Source: Bathymodiolus brooksi thiotrophic gill symbiont (GTDB lineage Bacteria; Pseudomonadota; Gammaproteobacteria; PS1; Pseudothioglobaceae). From it: a stretch of DNA of 6,794 bases. Positions 1-6,628 of this stretch are shown piece by piece. The notes beneath the pieces are model-generated. The model ran no database searches. It was not told the origin of the DNA and saw only the letters and a list, made by a program, of their open reading frames with translations. The position numbers were made by a program, and so were the translations under genes. Numbering within the stretch: the first letter of the stretch is position 1; each line of letters begins with the position of its first letter. The stretch spans positions 1-6,794 of the forward strand of contig NZ_CAHJWD020000098.1 of assembly GCF_903642095.1 (NCBI RefSeq), written 5' to 3'.

Positions 1-631
1 CTGGCTCATGGGATTGCTCTATCGCTTTTAGTAAGTGCTGGGTAAATAAGCCATTTCTTCCAGAGCCATCCGCAGGCACATCCCCTGGTGAAGTTGCATA
101 AAGAATTAAAGACCCTTTAGGCGGACCAATTCTAGCCAAGCCTTTACTAGCGGAACGAAAACTTCTTGCATAAGGATTATTACGACATGCATCCAAGATA
201 ATTAAATTTAAATTATTTCCTGAAGCCTCCATGCCTCCCATCACTCTTCCAGAATCAAACGCCTCATAAGGAACATCAGATTCACCTTTAATATTAGCGC
301 CAATAGGAATAAGAAAATTATGACCATCCACTTCTATACCATGCCCAGCAAAAAAGAATAAACCCATTGAACCTTTTTCTACAAGTTGCTTAGTAAACTG
401 GGTAATACTAGCCTTCATTTCACGCTGAGTAGCATTGGTTAATAGACTAACCGTAAAACCTTTTTTCTTTAATAATGCGGACATATCTTGTGCATCATTA
501 ACTGGGTTTTTTAAATTACCAATTTCTTGCCCGTAGTTACTGTTACCAATAACTAACGCATAACGCTTTGCGTTCACTGTACTTACAAAAAAGAATAACA
601 CAAAAGAAATAAGTAATATGAATCGTCGCAT
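1..631 (-). CDS. Exported caspase-like (peptidase C14) protein, 3' end outside the window
   Basis: About 210 codons are visible, read leftward from an ATG at 629-631 and still open at position 1. Residues 1-21 look like a Sec signal peptide: two arginines, a hydrophobic run, and VNA before the mature start KRYALVIGNS. The rest matches the caspase p20 fold. The first strand ALVIGN is followed by NPVNDAQDM, typical of bacterial caspase homologues. The catalytic His is H97 in FFFAGHGIEV and the catalytic Cys is C149 in IILDACRNNPY; ATSPG follows at about 183-187. Family knowledge: these are cysteine proteases, often of arginine or lysine specificity, and bacterial ones often carry extra C-terminal domains, which cannot be seen here. 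The likely site of action is the periplasm or outside the cell. It lies downstream of grxD on the same strand, 149 bases away with a hairpin between, so it probably has its own promoter. The Shine-Dalgarno sequence is weak. Substrate unknown. Confidence 0.9.
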   Translation of the reverse strand, partial: MRRFILLISFVLFFFVSTVNAKRYALVIGNSNYGQEIGNLKNPVNDAQDMSALLKKKGFTVSLLTNATQREMKASITQFTKQLVEKGSMGLFFFAGHGIEVDGHNFLIPIGANIKGESDVPYEAFDSGRVMGGMEASGNNLNLIILDACRNNPYARSFRSASKGLARIGPPKGSLILYATSPGDVPADGSGRNGLFTQHLLKAIEQSHEP

Positions 632-740
632 AATGAATATCTAACCTAAAAGTTAAGAAACTTAGTTTTTATGCGGATATTTTAGCAGCTTTAATATTTT
701 TCGTTTTATAGTAAACAAAGGACTTTTTAAAAAACATGAT

Positions 741-773
741 AAATTCCCTCCAATAAAAAATCAGAGGGAATTT
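741..773 (-). terminator. Hairpin after grxD, probable terminator
   Basis: There is a perfect 10-bp inverted repeat (AAATTCCCTC / GAGGGAATTT) with a 13-base loop, starting eight bases past the grxD stop codon. Read on the minus strand, a run of six T follows about six bases after the stem (729-734), so the U tract is displaced from the ideal position. It probably separates grxD from the caspase gene, perhaps incompletely. On the plus strand the stem is followed by only one further T. Confidence 0.55.
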
Positions 774-780
774 TAGATCT

Positions 781-1101
781 TTACTCTGCTACGCCTTCAG
801 CAGCTAACATTTTACCTAATTCACCTTTATTATATAAATCCATAATAATATCGCAGCCACCGACTAACTCACCATTAATGTAAAGCTGCGGATAAGTTGG
901 CCATTGTGAATATTCTTTCAATGCTTCACGTAATTCTTGGTCTTCAAAAATATTAAATGATGCAAATTGTGCATTACAAGCACGCATTACTTGTGTAACC
1001 TGCCCAGAAAAACCACACTGAGGAAAGTCAGGTGTGCCCTTCATAAATAGCACCACTTTATGACTCGCTAATTGCTCTTTAATTCTTTCTATTATATCCA
1101 T
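781..1101 (-). CDS. grxD: Monothiol glutaredoxin, GrxD type
   Basis: The 106-residue protein is a full-length single-domain monothiol glutaredoxin (about 105-115 residues is usual). The diagnostic CGFS active site is at residues 29-32, preceded by the KGTPDFPQ segment that follows the first strand. WPTYPQLYINGE (67-78) carries the cis-proline region, and GGCD (81-84) completes the glutathione-binding site. Family knowledge: CGFS glutaredoxins bind a [2Fe-2S] cluster between two monomers with glutathione, often partner a BolA protein, and deliver or store Fe-S clusters in the cytoplasm; they are poor at disulfide reduction. The start is set by the family N-terminus MDIIERIKEQ and by a GAGAG-type Shine-Dalgarno sequence about nine bases upstream. 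The gene is divergent from argD and has its own promoter-like sequence. A functional link to ilvD, an Fe-S enzyme in the same window, is possible but only inferred from proximity. Confidence 0.96.
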   Translation of the reverse strand: MDIIERIKEQLASHKVVLFMKGTPDFPQCGFSGQVTQVMRACNAQFASFNIFEDQELREALKEYSQWPTYPQLYINGELVGGCDIIMDLYNKGELGKMLAAEGVAE

Positions 1102-1141
1102 AATATATACTCTCTCTAAACTTAAAAATAAAAACCTAGTA

Positions 1142-1169
1142 ATTTTATCAAGATTTATCTAACAAACAA
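1142..1169 (-). promoter_or_regulatory. Candidate sigma-70 promoter for grxD
   Basis: Read on the minus strand, TTGTTT (1164-1169) and TAAAAT (1142-1147) are separated by 16 bases. A TGA directly before the -10 box gives an extended -10 motif. It lies about 40 bases upstream of the grxD start codon. Such motifs arise by chance in AT-rich DNA, but the position and the extended -10 support it. Confidence 0.5.
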
Positions 1170-1195
1170 AGCATTGCGATAAAATCATTTTTTTC

Positions 1196-1224
1196 TTGCT
1201 CATTAAAAATTACCTCCCTATAAT
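1196..1224 (+). promoter_or_regulatory. Candidate sigma-70 promoter for argD-argF
   Basis: A perfect TATAAT at 1219-1224 lies 17 bases after TTGCTC (1196-1201), which matches the -35 consensus only in TTG. The predicted transcript would start near 1231, leaving a leader of about 40 bases before argD. No ARG-box-like palindrome (the ArgR site of enteric bacteria) is evident over or next to it. Confidence 0.55.
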
Positions 1225-1270
1225 TACCGCTTTTTTCTAAAAGAGTTTAGGGGACTTTCTCCTTATTTCT

Positions 1271-2440
1271 ATGACTAGTCATATCATGCCTACCTATGGG
1301 CGATTACCCGTTACTTTCACTAAAGGCGAAGGCGCGTGGTTATGGGATCAAAACAATAAACGTTATTTAGATGCGTTATCCGGCATTGCTGTCTGCAATT
1401 TGGGCCACGCACACCCTGCCGTGCATGAGGCCATTTCTAAACAAAGCAAAACCTTATTACATACATCTAATTTATATGGCATAGAACCACAAGAAGAGCT
1501 AGCATCACAACTTTGTCATGTAAGCGGCATGGAAAACGTTTTTTTCTGCAACTCGGGCGCCGAAGCAAATGAAGCCGCAATTAAAATCGCCCGCCTCTAT
1601 GGCCATGAAAAAGGCATTGAAGCCCCTGCTATTTTGGTCATGGAGCAAAGTTTTCATGGCCGTACCATGGGCACGTTATCAGCAACAGGAAACCCTAAAG
1701 TACAAGAAGGGTTCAGCCCTTTATTACCAGGCTTTATTCATGTCGCTTTTAATGATATTAACGCGATAAAAGCGGCATTAAAGTTACATAATAATATCGT
1801 TGCAATTTTTTTAGAACCTATCCAAGGCGAAGGTGGCGTAAATATCCCTACTGAGAGCTACTTAAATGAAGTTCGGACAATTTGCGACCAAAACGAGTTA
1901 TTAATGATGTTAGATGAAGTGCAAACGGGTATCGCTCGAACAGGCGTTTGGTTTGCATTCCAACATAACAACATTACCCCTGATGTTTGCACTTTAGCTA
2001 AAGCATTGGGTAATGGCATGCCTATTGGTGCTTGCATGGCTAAAGGCAAAGCAGCAAAATTATTAACTGCAGGTAAGCATGGCTCTACTTTTGGTGGTAA
2101 TTTTTTAGCAACCCGTGCAGCATTAGCCGTGTTAAAAACGATTGAAGATGAAGGTATTTGCCAACAAGCTACCAATAAAGGCTTGGCTATCAATACTAAA
2201 TTAAGCGCGGCTTTAAAAAACAATAAGCACTTAGTCGAAGTTCGTAATAAAGGCATGATGATCGGCATAGAACTAAATACGCCCTGCACGCAACTTGTGC
2301 AACTTGCTTTAGAAGCTGGACTATTAATTAACGTAACTAATAACTCAACTATTCGCCTATTACCTCCACTTATTTTAGATGATAGTCAAATAGACCTACT
2401 AGTCGATACCTTAGTTACTCTTATCGACCAGAATATATAA
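1271..2440 (+). CDS. argD: Acetylornithine aminotransferase
   Basis: The 389-residue protein belongs to the class III PLP-dependent aminotransferases. It converts N-acetylglutamate semialdehyde and glutamate to N2-acetylornithine and 2-oxoglutarate in arginine synthesis; relatives also act in lysine synthesis. The N-terminus [11 protein letters not shown] is typical of ArgD and supports the start at 1271. NSGAEAN (94-100) is the phosphate-binding loop and SFHGRT (127-132) the cofactor-stacking segment. EPIQGEGG lies at 182-189, and [12 protein letters not shown] (214-225) has the Asp that pairs with the pyridine nitrogen. [12 protein letters not shown] has the Schiff-base lysine at K244, and GSTFGGN lies at 271-277. 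Length and motifs are complete. The related succinylornithine and ornithine aminotransferases are less likely because argF follows after 17 bases. The nearest Shine-Dalgarno-like sequence, AGGGGA at 1249-1254, is unusually far (16 bases) from the start, and no nearer start codon is available. Confidence 0.95.
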   Translation: MTSHIMPTYGRLPVTFTKGEGAWLWDQNNKRYLDALSGIAVCNLGHAHPAVHEAISKQSKTLLHTSNLYGIEPQEELASQLCHVSGMENVFFCNSGAEANEAAIKIARLYGHEKGIEAPAILVMEQSFHGRTMGTLSATGNPKVQEGFSPLLPGFIHVAFNDINAIKAALKLHNNIVAIFLEPIQGEGGVNIPTESYLNEVRTICDQNELLMMLDEVQTGIARTGVWFAFQHNNITPDVCTLAKALGNGMPIGACMAKGKAAKLLTAGKHGSTFGGNFLATRAALAVLKTIEDEGICQQATNKGLAINTKLSAALKNNKHLVEVRNKGMMIGIELNTPCTQLVQLALEAGLLINVTNNSTIRLLPPLILDDSQIDLLVDTLVTLIDQNI

Positions 2441-2457
2441 TAAAAACAATAAAAAAA

Positions 2458-3357
2458 ATGAAACCTAGACACTTTATCAGCCTACTAGACCTTACTAGTG
2501 ATGAGTTTCGCACTTTAATTCAACGTGCGATTGACTTGAAAAATAACCGTAACCCAGATTTTACGCCCTTAAAAGGTCAGGTTTTAGCGATGATTTTTGA
2601 AAAATCTTCAACTAGAACTCGCATCTCCTTTGAAACAGGGATGACAAATTTTGGTGGTAGCGCTATATTTTTATCACCGAGAGATACACAACTGGGTCGT
2701 GGTGAACCCATTCGTGATAGTGCAAAAGTTATCTCAAGTATGGTTGATGCAATTATGTTGCGTACAAATGACCATGCAACAGTCACTGAATTTGCTGAGC
2801 ATTCCAGCGTCCCCGTCATTAATGGCTTAACTGATTTATTACATCCTTGCCAATTACTCGCTGATATGCAAACTTATTTTGAACACCGAGGTGATATCAA
2901 AGGTAAAACAGTGACTTGGATTGGTGATGGTAATAATATGTGTCACTCATATATTAATGCAGCAATACGTTTAGACTTTAATTTAAACATTGCTTGTCCT
3001 GAAGGTTATTTACCCAATACAGACTTAGTAAAATCAGCGGGGAACCGAGTAAAATTATTTACGACGACTTTAGCAGCATCAGAAAAATCTGACCTCATTG
3101 TGACTGATGTTTGGGCAAGTATGGGGCAAGAAGAAGAACAAAAATTACGTGAAATTGCATTTAAAGACTTTCAAGTAACCCAAGCTCTTATGGATGCGGC
3201 TAACTCAGACGCTTTATTTATGCATTGCTTGCCTGCACACCGTGGTGAAGAAGTCACTGCTGAAGTGATTGATGGTAAACAAAGTGTTATTTTCAATGAA
3301 GCAGAAAACAGGCTACACGCACAAAAAGCGCTGTTGGAATTGCTAATGTGCGCATAA
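2458..3357 (+). CDS. argF: Ornithine carbamoyltransferase, anabolic
   Basis: The 299-residue enzyme makes citrulline from ornithine and carbamoyl phosphate, the sixth step of arginine synthesis. The carbamoyl-phosphate site is STRTR (51-55, after FEKS). LGRGE (79-83) and the LRTN loop (101-104) follow, then HPCQ (129-132). The ornithine-binding segment DVWASMGQE starts at 217, and the catalytic [10 protein letters not shown] spans 256-265 with C257. The length is close to the roughly 300-310 residues of anabolic ArgF; catabolic ArcB enzymes are usually longer. The N-terminus [12 protein letters not shown] matches the family, so the start at 2458 is credible. No Shine-Dalgarno sequence is visible before it: the spacer after argD is almost only A and T with one C. 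Translation may rely on coupling to argD or on the unstructured A-rich leader. The gene is co-transcribed with argD. No clear terminator follows. Confidence 0.95.
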   Translation: MKPRHFISLLDLTSDEFRTLIQRAIDLKNNRNPDFTPLKGQVLAMIFEKSSTRTRISFETGMTNFGGSAIFLSPRDTQLGRGEPIRDSAKVISSMVDAIMLRTNDHATVTEFAEHSSVPVINGLTDLLHPCQLLADMQTYFEHRGDIKGKTVTWIGDGNNMCHSYINAAIRLDFNLNIACPEGYLPNTDLVKSAGNRVKLFTTTLAASEKSDLIVTDVWASMGQEEEQKLREIAFKDFQVTQALMDAANSDALFMHCLPAHRGEEVTAEVIDGKQSVIFNEAENRLHAQKALLELLMCA

Positions 3358-3389
3358 GTTCGTAAACTATTTACTTTAACCCGATCGTT

Positions 3390-3423
3390 CTTACAAACAC
3401 TTTATAAGTATTTGAATTGTAAG
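3390..3423. repeat. Nested inverted repeat between argF and the SH3 gene
   Basis: CTTACAA (3390-3396) is repeated inverted as TTGTAAG (3417-3423). Inside lies a second small palindrome, ACTT-TAT-AAGT (3399-3409). There is no T run after it, so it is a poor intrinsic terminator; a regulator site or chance are both possible. It sits in the 100-base gap that should also hold any promoter for the SH3 gene, where I see no convincing -35/-10 pair. Confidence 0.3.
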
Positions 3424-3457
3424 CACCTTCATTAGCATTCATAACTTAGGATTTTTT

Positions 3458-4129
3458 GTGAAATATATCGCTTATTTTCTTTTAGCATTACTCAGTACTA
3501 ATATTGCCTTTGCAAAGTCTATTTATGTGACAGACTCAATGAAATTTCCCCTACGCAGTGGAGAGAGCAGTAAACATAAAATTATTCGTATGCTGCCAAG
3601 TGGTACACACCTAAAGTTATTAGAAAAAAATAAAACAACAGGTTACACCAAGGCTGAAACTGGCTCAGGTGCGGTTGGTTATATCCCTACTCGTTTCACA
3701 CTTAATCAACCAATTAACAGTTGGTTTTTACAAAAAGCGAATAAAAAATTAGAAAAACTAGAAGCTGAAAACAAACAATTAAAAACTGATTTATCTAGCT
3801 TACAAACTGATAATAAAAGCTCTTTAACAAGTAATAAATCACTAGAAAAACAGCGCAATCAATTAGATAAAGAATTAAATGATTTGCGCAAAACAGCCTC
3901 AAATGCGATTCAATTACAACGTCAGCGTAATGAACTACAAGAACGTGTTGTTCATGTTGAACGCGAATTACAACAGCTCAAACGTAAAAACCAAGCATTA
4001 GAAGATAGCTCTAACCAAGACTGGTTTTTATACGGTGGTATTCTTTCTTTTCTCGGCATTTTCTTTGGTTTATTAATTCCAAAAATACGCTGGCAACGTA
4101 GATCTCAAGGCAACTGGGATACTTTCTAA
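3458..4129 (+). CDS. YgiM-like protein: signal peptide, bacterial SH3, coiled coil, C-terminal membrane anchor
   Basis: The 223-residue protein starts with GTG, chosen because TTAGGA lies seven bases upstream and the signal peptide begins there. Residues 1-19 are a signal peptide ending AFA. Residues 20-85 form a bacterial SH3 domain ([16 protein letters not shown], then [16 protein letters not shown]). Residues 92-185 are a long charged coiled coil rich in Leu, Lys, Glu, Gln and Asn. Residues 189-208 ([20 protein letters not shown]) form a membrane helix, with a basic tail RWQRRSQG at the cytoplasmic end. This order matches the proteobacterial SH3-domain family of E. coli YgiM (TIGR04211). 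The topology implied is an SH3 domain and coiled coil in the periplasm, anchored in the inner membrane. Its molecular role is not firmly established; binding to peptidoglycan or envelope partners is an inference from the SH3 fold. It ends in a strong terminator before ilvD. Confidence 0.88.
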   Translation: MKYIAYFLLALLSTNIAFAKSIYVTDSMKFPLRSGESSKHKIIRMLPSGTHLKLLEKNKTTGYTKAETGSGAVGYIPTRFTLNQPINSWFLQKANKKLEKLEAENKQLKTDLSSLQTDNKSSLTSNKSLEKQRNQLDKELNDLRKTASNAIQLQRQRNELQERVVHVERELQQLKRKNQALEDSSNQDWFLYGGILSFLGIFFGLLIPKIRWQRRSQGNWDTF

Positions 4130-4144
4130 AGCCACACCCTATTC

Positions 4145-4180
4145 TTCCCCTAATGTGCTTAGGGGAAACTTCTTTTATTT
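4145..4180 (+). terminator. Intrinsic terminator after the SH3 gene, in the ilvD leader
   Basis: There is a perfect 9-bp stem TTCCCCTAA / TTAGGGGAA (4145-4153 and 4159-4167) with a 5-base loop, followed by a pyrimidine-rich tract with TTTT and TTT runs (4170-4180). It starts 15 bases after the SH3 stop codon. Because it lies only 30 bases before the ilvD start and no promoter fits between, it may instead be partly read through or act as an attenuator for ilvD. Confidence 0.75.
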
Positions 4181-4197
4181 CAAGAAAACACACAATC

Positions 4198-5883
4198 ATG
4201 GCAAACGATAAAAATACTCGACCTTTTTCATCACAAGTTGTAGATGGTATGGCGCGCGCACCTTGCCGTGCAATGTTACATGCAGTTGGTTTTACTAATG
4301 ATGATTTCAAAAAACCACAAATAGGAATTGCTTCTACATGGAGCATGGTCACACCCTGCAATATGCATATCAACAAATTAGCTGATGATGCCGCAGCAGG
4401 TGTAGATGCAGCTAATGGTAAAGCAGTTATTTTCAATACTATTACAATTTCTGACGGTATCTCCATGGGTACTGAAGGCATGAAATATTCTTTAGTGTCT
4501 CGTGAAGTCATTGCAGACTCTATTGAAACTGTCGTCGGTTGCCAAGGATTTGATGGGGTACTTGCCATCGGTGGTTGTGATAAAAATATGCCTGGCTGCA
4601 TGATTGCTATTTCACGTTTAGATCGACCTGCCATTTTTGTATATGGTGGAACTATTCTTCCCGGCTGTCATAAAGAGAAAAAACTTGATGTGGTTTCTGT
4701 TTTTGAAGCAGTTGGCGCACGTGCAAACAACCAAATTGATGATGAAGAGTTAGCTGCAATTGAAGCAAAAGCAATTCCAGGCGCAGGCTCTTGTGGCGGC
4801 ATGTATACCGCAAATACCATGGCATCTGCCATTGAAGCATTAGGAATGAGTTTACCTGGTAGCTCAGCACAAGCGGCTATTTCTGATGAAAAACGTCAAG
4901 ATTGTAAACGCGCAGGTGCTGCTCTTTTAGAGCTAATCGCTAACGATACTAAACCTAGCGATATTATGACTAAAAAGTCATTTGAAAATGCCATTACCGT
5001 TATCATTGCTTTAGGTGGCTCAACGAACGCCGTTTTACACATGTTAGCCATGGCAAATGCTGCAAAAATTGATTTAACACTAGAAGACTTTACTCGCATT
5101 GGTGCTAAGGTGCCGATGGTTGCTGATTTAAAACCCAGTGGCCGCTACCAAATGGCAGAATTAATTGAAATTGGTGGTATTCAGCCACTGATGAAGATTT
5201 TACTTGAGCGTGGGCTATTACATGGTGAGTGCCTAACGGTGACAGGTAAAACTTTAGCAGAAAATCTTTCTACTGTTAAACCTTATCCTATCGACCAAGA
5301 TATGATCTTGCCATTAGATCACCCCATTAAAAAAGATAGCCACTTAGTGATTTTACACGGTAATTTAGCATCTGAAGGTTCGGTTGCTAAAATTACAGGC
5401 AAAGAAGGTTTACACTTTACAGGTACTGCAAAAGTTTACGATGCTGAAGAACAAGCCTTACAAGGTATCTTAAATGGCGATATTGTTAAAGGTGATGTGA
5501 TTGTCATTCGCTACGAAGGTCCACAAGGTGGTCCGGGTATGCGTGAGATGCTATCTCCAACATCTGCTATTATGGGTAAAGGTTTAGGTAAAGAAGTTGC
5601 ATTAATTACAGATGGCCGCTTTTCAGGAGGAACCCATGGATTTGTTGTTGGCCATATCACCCCTGAAGCACATGTTGGTGGCGCATTAGCTATTATCAAT
5701 AACGGCGATAAAATCACTATTGATGCAGAAGCAAGAATGCTAACCTTACATGTGGAAGATGCTGAAATTGCTGCTCGTCTTGCAAAATGGCAACAACCTG
5801 CACCTAAATACACCCGCGGTGTATTAGCTAAGTACGCTAAATTAGTTAGCTCTGCATCAACGGGTGCAGTAACTGATAACTAA
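4198..5883 (+). CDS. ilvD: Dihydroxyacid dehydratase
   Basis: The 561-residue enzyme dehydrates 2,3-dihydroxy-isovalerate and 2,3-dihydroxy-3-methylvalerate to the 2-oxo acids that lead to valine, leucine and isoleucine. The family is IlvD/Edd. Three cysteines placed as Fe-S ligands are visible: C54 in TPCN, C127 in GGCDKN and C199 in GSCGG. K128 or K129 should not be confused: the lysine two residues after C127 (K129) corresponds to the carbamylated Mg-binding lysine of the family. [11 protein letters not shown] (441-451) and [10 protein letters not shown] (472-481, with S476 as the expected catalytic base) complete the active site. The length fits the shorter IlvD class (about 555-575), of which studied members hold [2Fe-2S]. 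I start at 4198 ([12 protein letters not shown]): the in-frame ATG at 4153 lies in the terminator loop and would add 15 residues unlike the family. The Shine-Dalgarno sequence is weak (AAGAAA). Confidence 0.95.
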   Translation: MANDKNTRPFSSQVVDGMARAPCRAMLHAVGFTNDDFKKPQIGIASTWSMVTPCNMHINKLADDAAAGVDAANGKAVIFNTITISDGISMGTEGMKYSLVSREVIADSIETVVGCQGFDGVLAIGGCDKNMPGCMIAISRLDRPAIFVYGGTILPGCHKEKKLDVVSVFEAVGARANNQIDDEELAAIEAKAIPGAGSCGGMYTANTMASAIEALGMSLPGSSAQAAISDEKRQDCKRAGAALLELIANDTKPSDIMTKKSFENAITVIIALGGSTNAVLHMLAMANAAKIDLTLEDFTRIGAKVPMVADLKPSGRYQMAELIEIGGIQPLMKILLERGLLHGECLTVTGKTLAENLSTVKPYPIDQDMILPLDHPIKKDSHLVILHGNLASEGSVAKITGKEGLHFTGTAKVYDAEEQALQGILNGDIVKGDVIVIRYEGPQGGPGMREMLSPTSAIMGKGLGKEVALITDGRFSGGTHGFVVGHITPEAHVGGALAIINNGDKITIDAEARMLTLHVEDAEIAARLAKWQQPAPKYTRGVLAKYAKLVSSASTGAVTDN

Positions 5884-5895
5884 GATTTCACATTC

Positions 5896-5936
5896 AAAAG
5901 CATAGAAATATTAATCATAATAATTTCTATGCTTTT
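5896..5936 (+). terminator. Symmetrical terminator after ilvD, likely bidirectional
   Basis: There is a perfect 14-bp stem (5896-5909 with 5923-5936), reading AAAAGCATAGAAAT and its complement, around a 13-base loop. It starts 12 bases after the ilvD stop codon. Both strands have AAAA at the base on the 5' side and TTTT on the 3' side, so it can terminate in either direction. That would suit convergent genes: ilvD from the left and, before disruption, the secretion adaptor gene from the right. Confidence 0.75.
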
Positions 5937-6006
5937 AATTGATTCTAGATATTTACAGTCATTTATAGCCAAAACACTTAAAGCCGCTTAATTTCTAATA
6001 AGTAAA

Positions 6007-6025
6007 CCCCCAGCTCTGCTGGGGG
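6007..6025 (+). repeat. Left-end palindrome of the IS200-type element
   Basis: CCCCCAGC-TCT-GCTGGGGG is a perfect 8-bp stem with a 3-base loop. In this family the left subterminal hairpin is the TnpA recognition site on the transferred strand. A GC-rich hairpin here can also block transcription entering from the flanking gene, as reported for IS200, although no clear T run follows. Confidence 0.75.
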
Positions 6026-6064
6026 ACTCACAAAGTTTGACAATTACGGGAATCATCGAGATTC

Positions 6065-6103
6065 TCCTTATCTGTGAACCGCCTAAAGTTCAAAAGATAA
6101 GGA
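6065..6103 (+). promoter_or_regulatory. Leader hairpin that hides the tnpA ribosome binding site
   Basis: TCCTTATCT (6065-6073) pairs perfectly with AGATAAGGA (6095-6103). The right arm contains the Shine-Dalgarno AAGGA of tnpA (6099-6103). Inside, TGAAC (6075-6079) pairs with GTTCA (6088-6092), giving a two-part stem with an 8-base loop. A smaller hairpin, GAATC-ATCGA-GATTC (6050-6064), lies directly upstream. Established knowledge: IS200 transposase translation is repressed by a 5' leader structure occluding the ribosome site. The same role is inferred here. Confidence 0.75.
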
Positions 6104-6107
6104 AAAA

Positions 6108-6539
6108 ATGATGAAACCAGAAAATAGTTTAAACCATAGTAAATGGGAATGTAAATATCATATAGTTTGGATCCCTAAATATAGAAAGAAGAGCATTTAT
6201 AAAGATTTACGGAAATACCTTGGAGCTACCTTAAAAGATTTAGCTCTTCAAAAAGAATGTACAATCGAAGAAGGACATTTAATGTCAGATCATGTTCATA
6301 TTTTGATTTCAATTCCGCCTAAGTATTCAGTGGCTCAGGTCGTTGGCTTTATAAAAGGAAAAAGCGCTATATCTATAGCAAGAACCTACATGGGAAGAAG
6401 GAAGCATTTTACCGGCCAAAGTTTTTGGGCAAGAGGGTATTATGTTTCAACAGTAGGAAGAGATGAAGAAACTGTGAGAAATTACATAAAACATCAAGAA
6501 AGTGAAGATAAGCGAATAGAGCAGCTTAACCTGTTTTAG
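6108..6539 (+). CDS. tnpA: IS200/IS605-family transposase (Y1 HUH)
   Basis: The 143-residue protein has the normal length for a Y1 transposase and looks intact. HKWECKYHIVWIPKYRKK-like N-terminal sequence (here SKWECKYHIVW, 11-21) is typical. SDHVHILISIPP carries the HUH metal-binding pair at H62 and H64, and RNYIKHQE near the C-terminus has the nucleophilic tyrosine at Y126. GQSFWARGYYVSTVG (103-117) is the conserved strand between them. The enzyme cuts and rejoins single-stranded DNA at hairpin-guided sites, acting as a dimer. Two ATG codons are adjacent (6108 and 6111). The Shine-Dalgarno AAGGA at 6099-6103 is four bases from the first and seven from the second, so the second may be the real start. 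Expression is probably kept low by the leader hairpin. No tnpB follows. Confidence 0.93.
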   Translation: MMKPENSLNHSKWECKYHIVWIPKYRKKSIYKDLRKYLGATLKDLALQKECTIEEGHLMSDHVHILISIPPKYSVAQVVGFIKGKSAISIARTYMGRRKHFTGQSFWARGYYVSTVGRDEETVRNYIKHQESEDKRIEQLNLF

Positions 6540-6547
6540 TTACCCTT

Positions 6548-6587
6548 GCACCCTTGGGTGCTCAATGAATCAGCCCGCTTTGAGCGG
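6548..6587 (+). repeat. Two small hairpins between tnpA and the right-end palindrome
   Basis: GCACCC-TT-GGGTGC (6548-6561) is a 6-bp inverted repeat starting eight bases after the tnpA stop. CCGCT-TTG-AGCGG (6575-6587) is a 5-bp stem. Neither has a T run. They may protect or end the tnpA transcript, or form part of the right-end DNA structure. The second overlaps sequence complementary to the tnpA leader. Confidence 0.55.
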
Positions 6588-6602
6588 TTCACGGTTTTCA
6601 AG

Positions 6603-6621
6603 CCTCCGGCTTTGCCGGAGG
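6603..6621 (+). repeat. Right-end palindrome of the IS200-type element
   Basis: CCTCCGGC-TTT-GCCGGAGG is a perfect 8-bp stem with a TTT loop, the same stem and loop size as the left-end palindrome but different in sequence. It is followed by TATTTGA and then the flanking gene remnant, so the cleavage site probably lies within a few bases of 6628. Confidence 0.75.
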
Positions 6622-6628
6622 TATTTGA

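Larger units (their letters stand above)
6074..6592. repeat. Long-range inverted repeat linking the tnpA leader and 3' region
   Basis: Positions 6074-6087 (GTGAACCGCCTAAA) match the reverse complement of 6579-6592 (GTGAACCGCTCAAA) at 12 of 14 bases, with the first nine identical. The two arms lie either side of tnpA inside the element. The left arm occupies the loop region of the ribosome-site hairpin, so pairing with the 3' region would compete with its upper stem. Confidence 0.6.
6007..6628 (+). mobile_element. IS200-type insertion sequence (IS200/IS605 family), tnpA only
   Basis: The element consists of a left-end palindrome, a structured leader, an intact tnpA and a right-end palindrome, with no tnpB. 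That is the IS200 arrangement. Family knowledge: these elements transpose as single-stranded DNA through a Y1 HUH enzyme that recognises subterminal hairpins, and they make no target-site duplication or terminal inverted repeats. The exact ends are therefore estimates. The right end is placed near 6628 because homology of the flanking minus-strand secretion gene begins at 6629. The left end may lie some bases before 6007, within about 5980-6006. Confidence 0.85.

Noticed and set aside
1858..2289. Minus-strand open frame inside argD
   Set aside because: It lies entirely within argD, has no recognisable domain, and its composition follows from the argD codons on the other strand.
3358..3457. 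Terminator for argF in the gap before the SH3 gene
   Set aside because: The nested inverted repeat there is AT-rich with a long loop and no T run, so it does not meet the pattern of an intrinsic terminator.
4153..4197. Upstream in-frame ATG extending ilvD by 15 residues
   Set aside because: The ATG lies at the stem-loop of the terminator with no ribosome site, and the added residues do not resemble the IlvD N-terminus, whereas [12 protein letters not shown] does.
4011..4634. Minus-strand open frame of 207 codons across the SH3 gene end and ilvD
   Set aside because: It overlaps two well-supported genes and a terminator, has no recognisable family, and no upstream ribosome site that stands out.
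5511..5813. Minus-strand open frame inside ilvD
   Set aside because: It is a shadow of the conserved IlvD C-terminal coding sequence, with no independent support.
5978..6004. Minus-strand frame reading YLLEIKRL then stop, as a possible C-terminus of the secretion adaptor left of the IS
   Set aside because: Many adaptors have YLL near their end, and the strand is right, but three residues are far too little, and the roughly 80 residues that should precede it are absent.
6037..6065. TTGACA at 6037-6042 as a -35 box for tnpA
   Set aside because: The -35 is perfect, but the box 17 bases later is GATTCT, only half matching the -10 consensus. A start near 6072 would also remove the left arm of the leader hairpin. 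Too weak to annotate.
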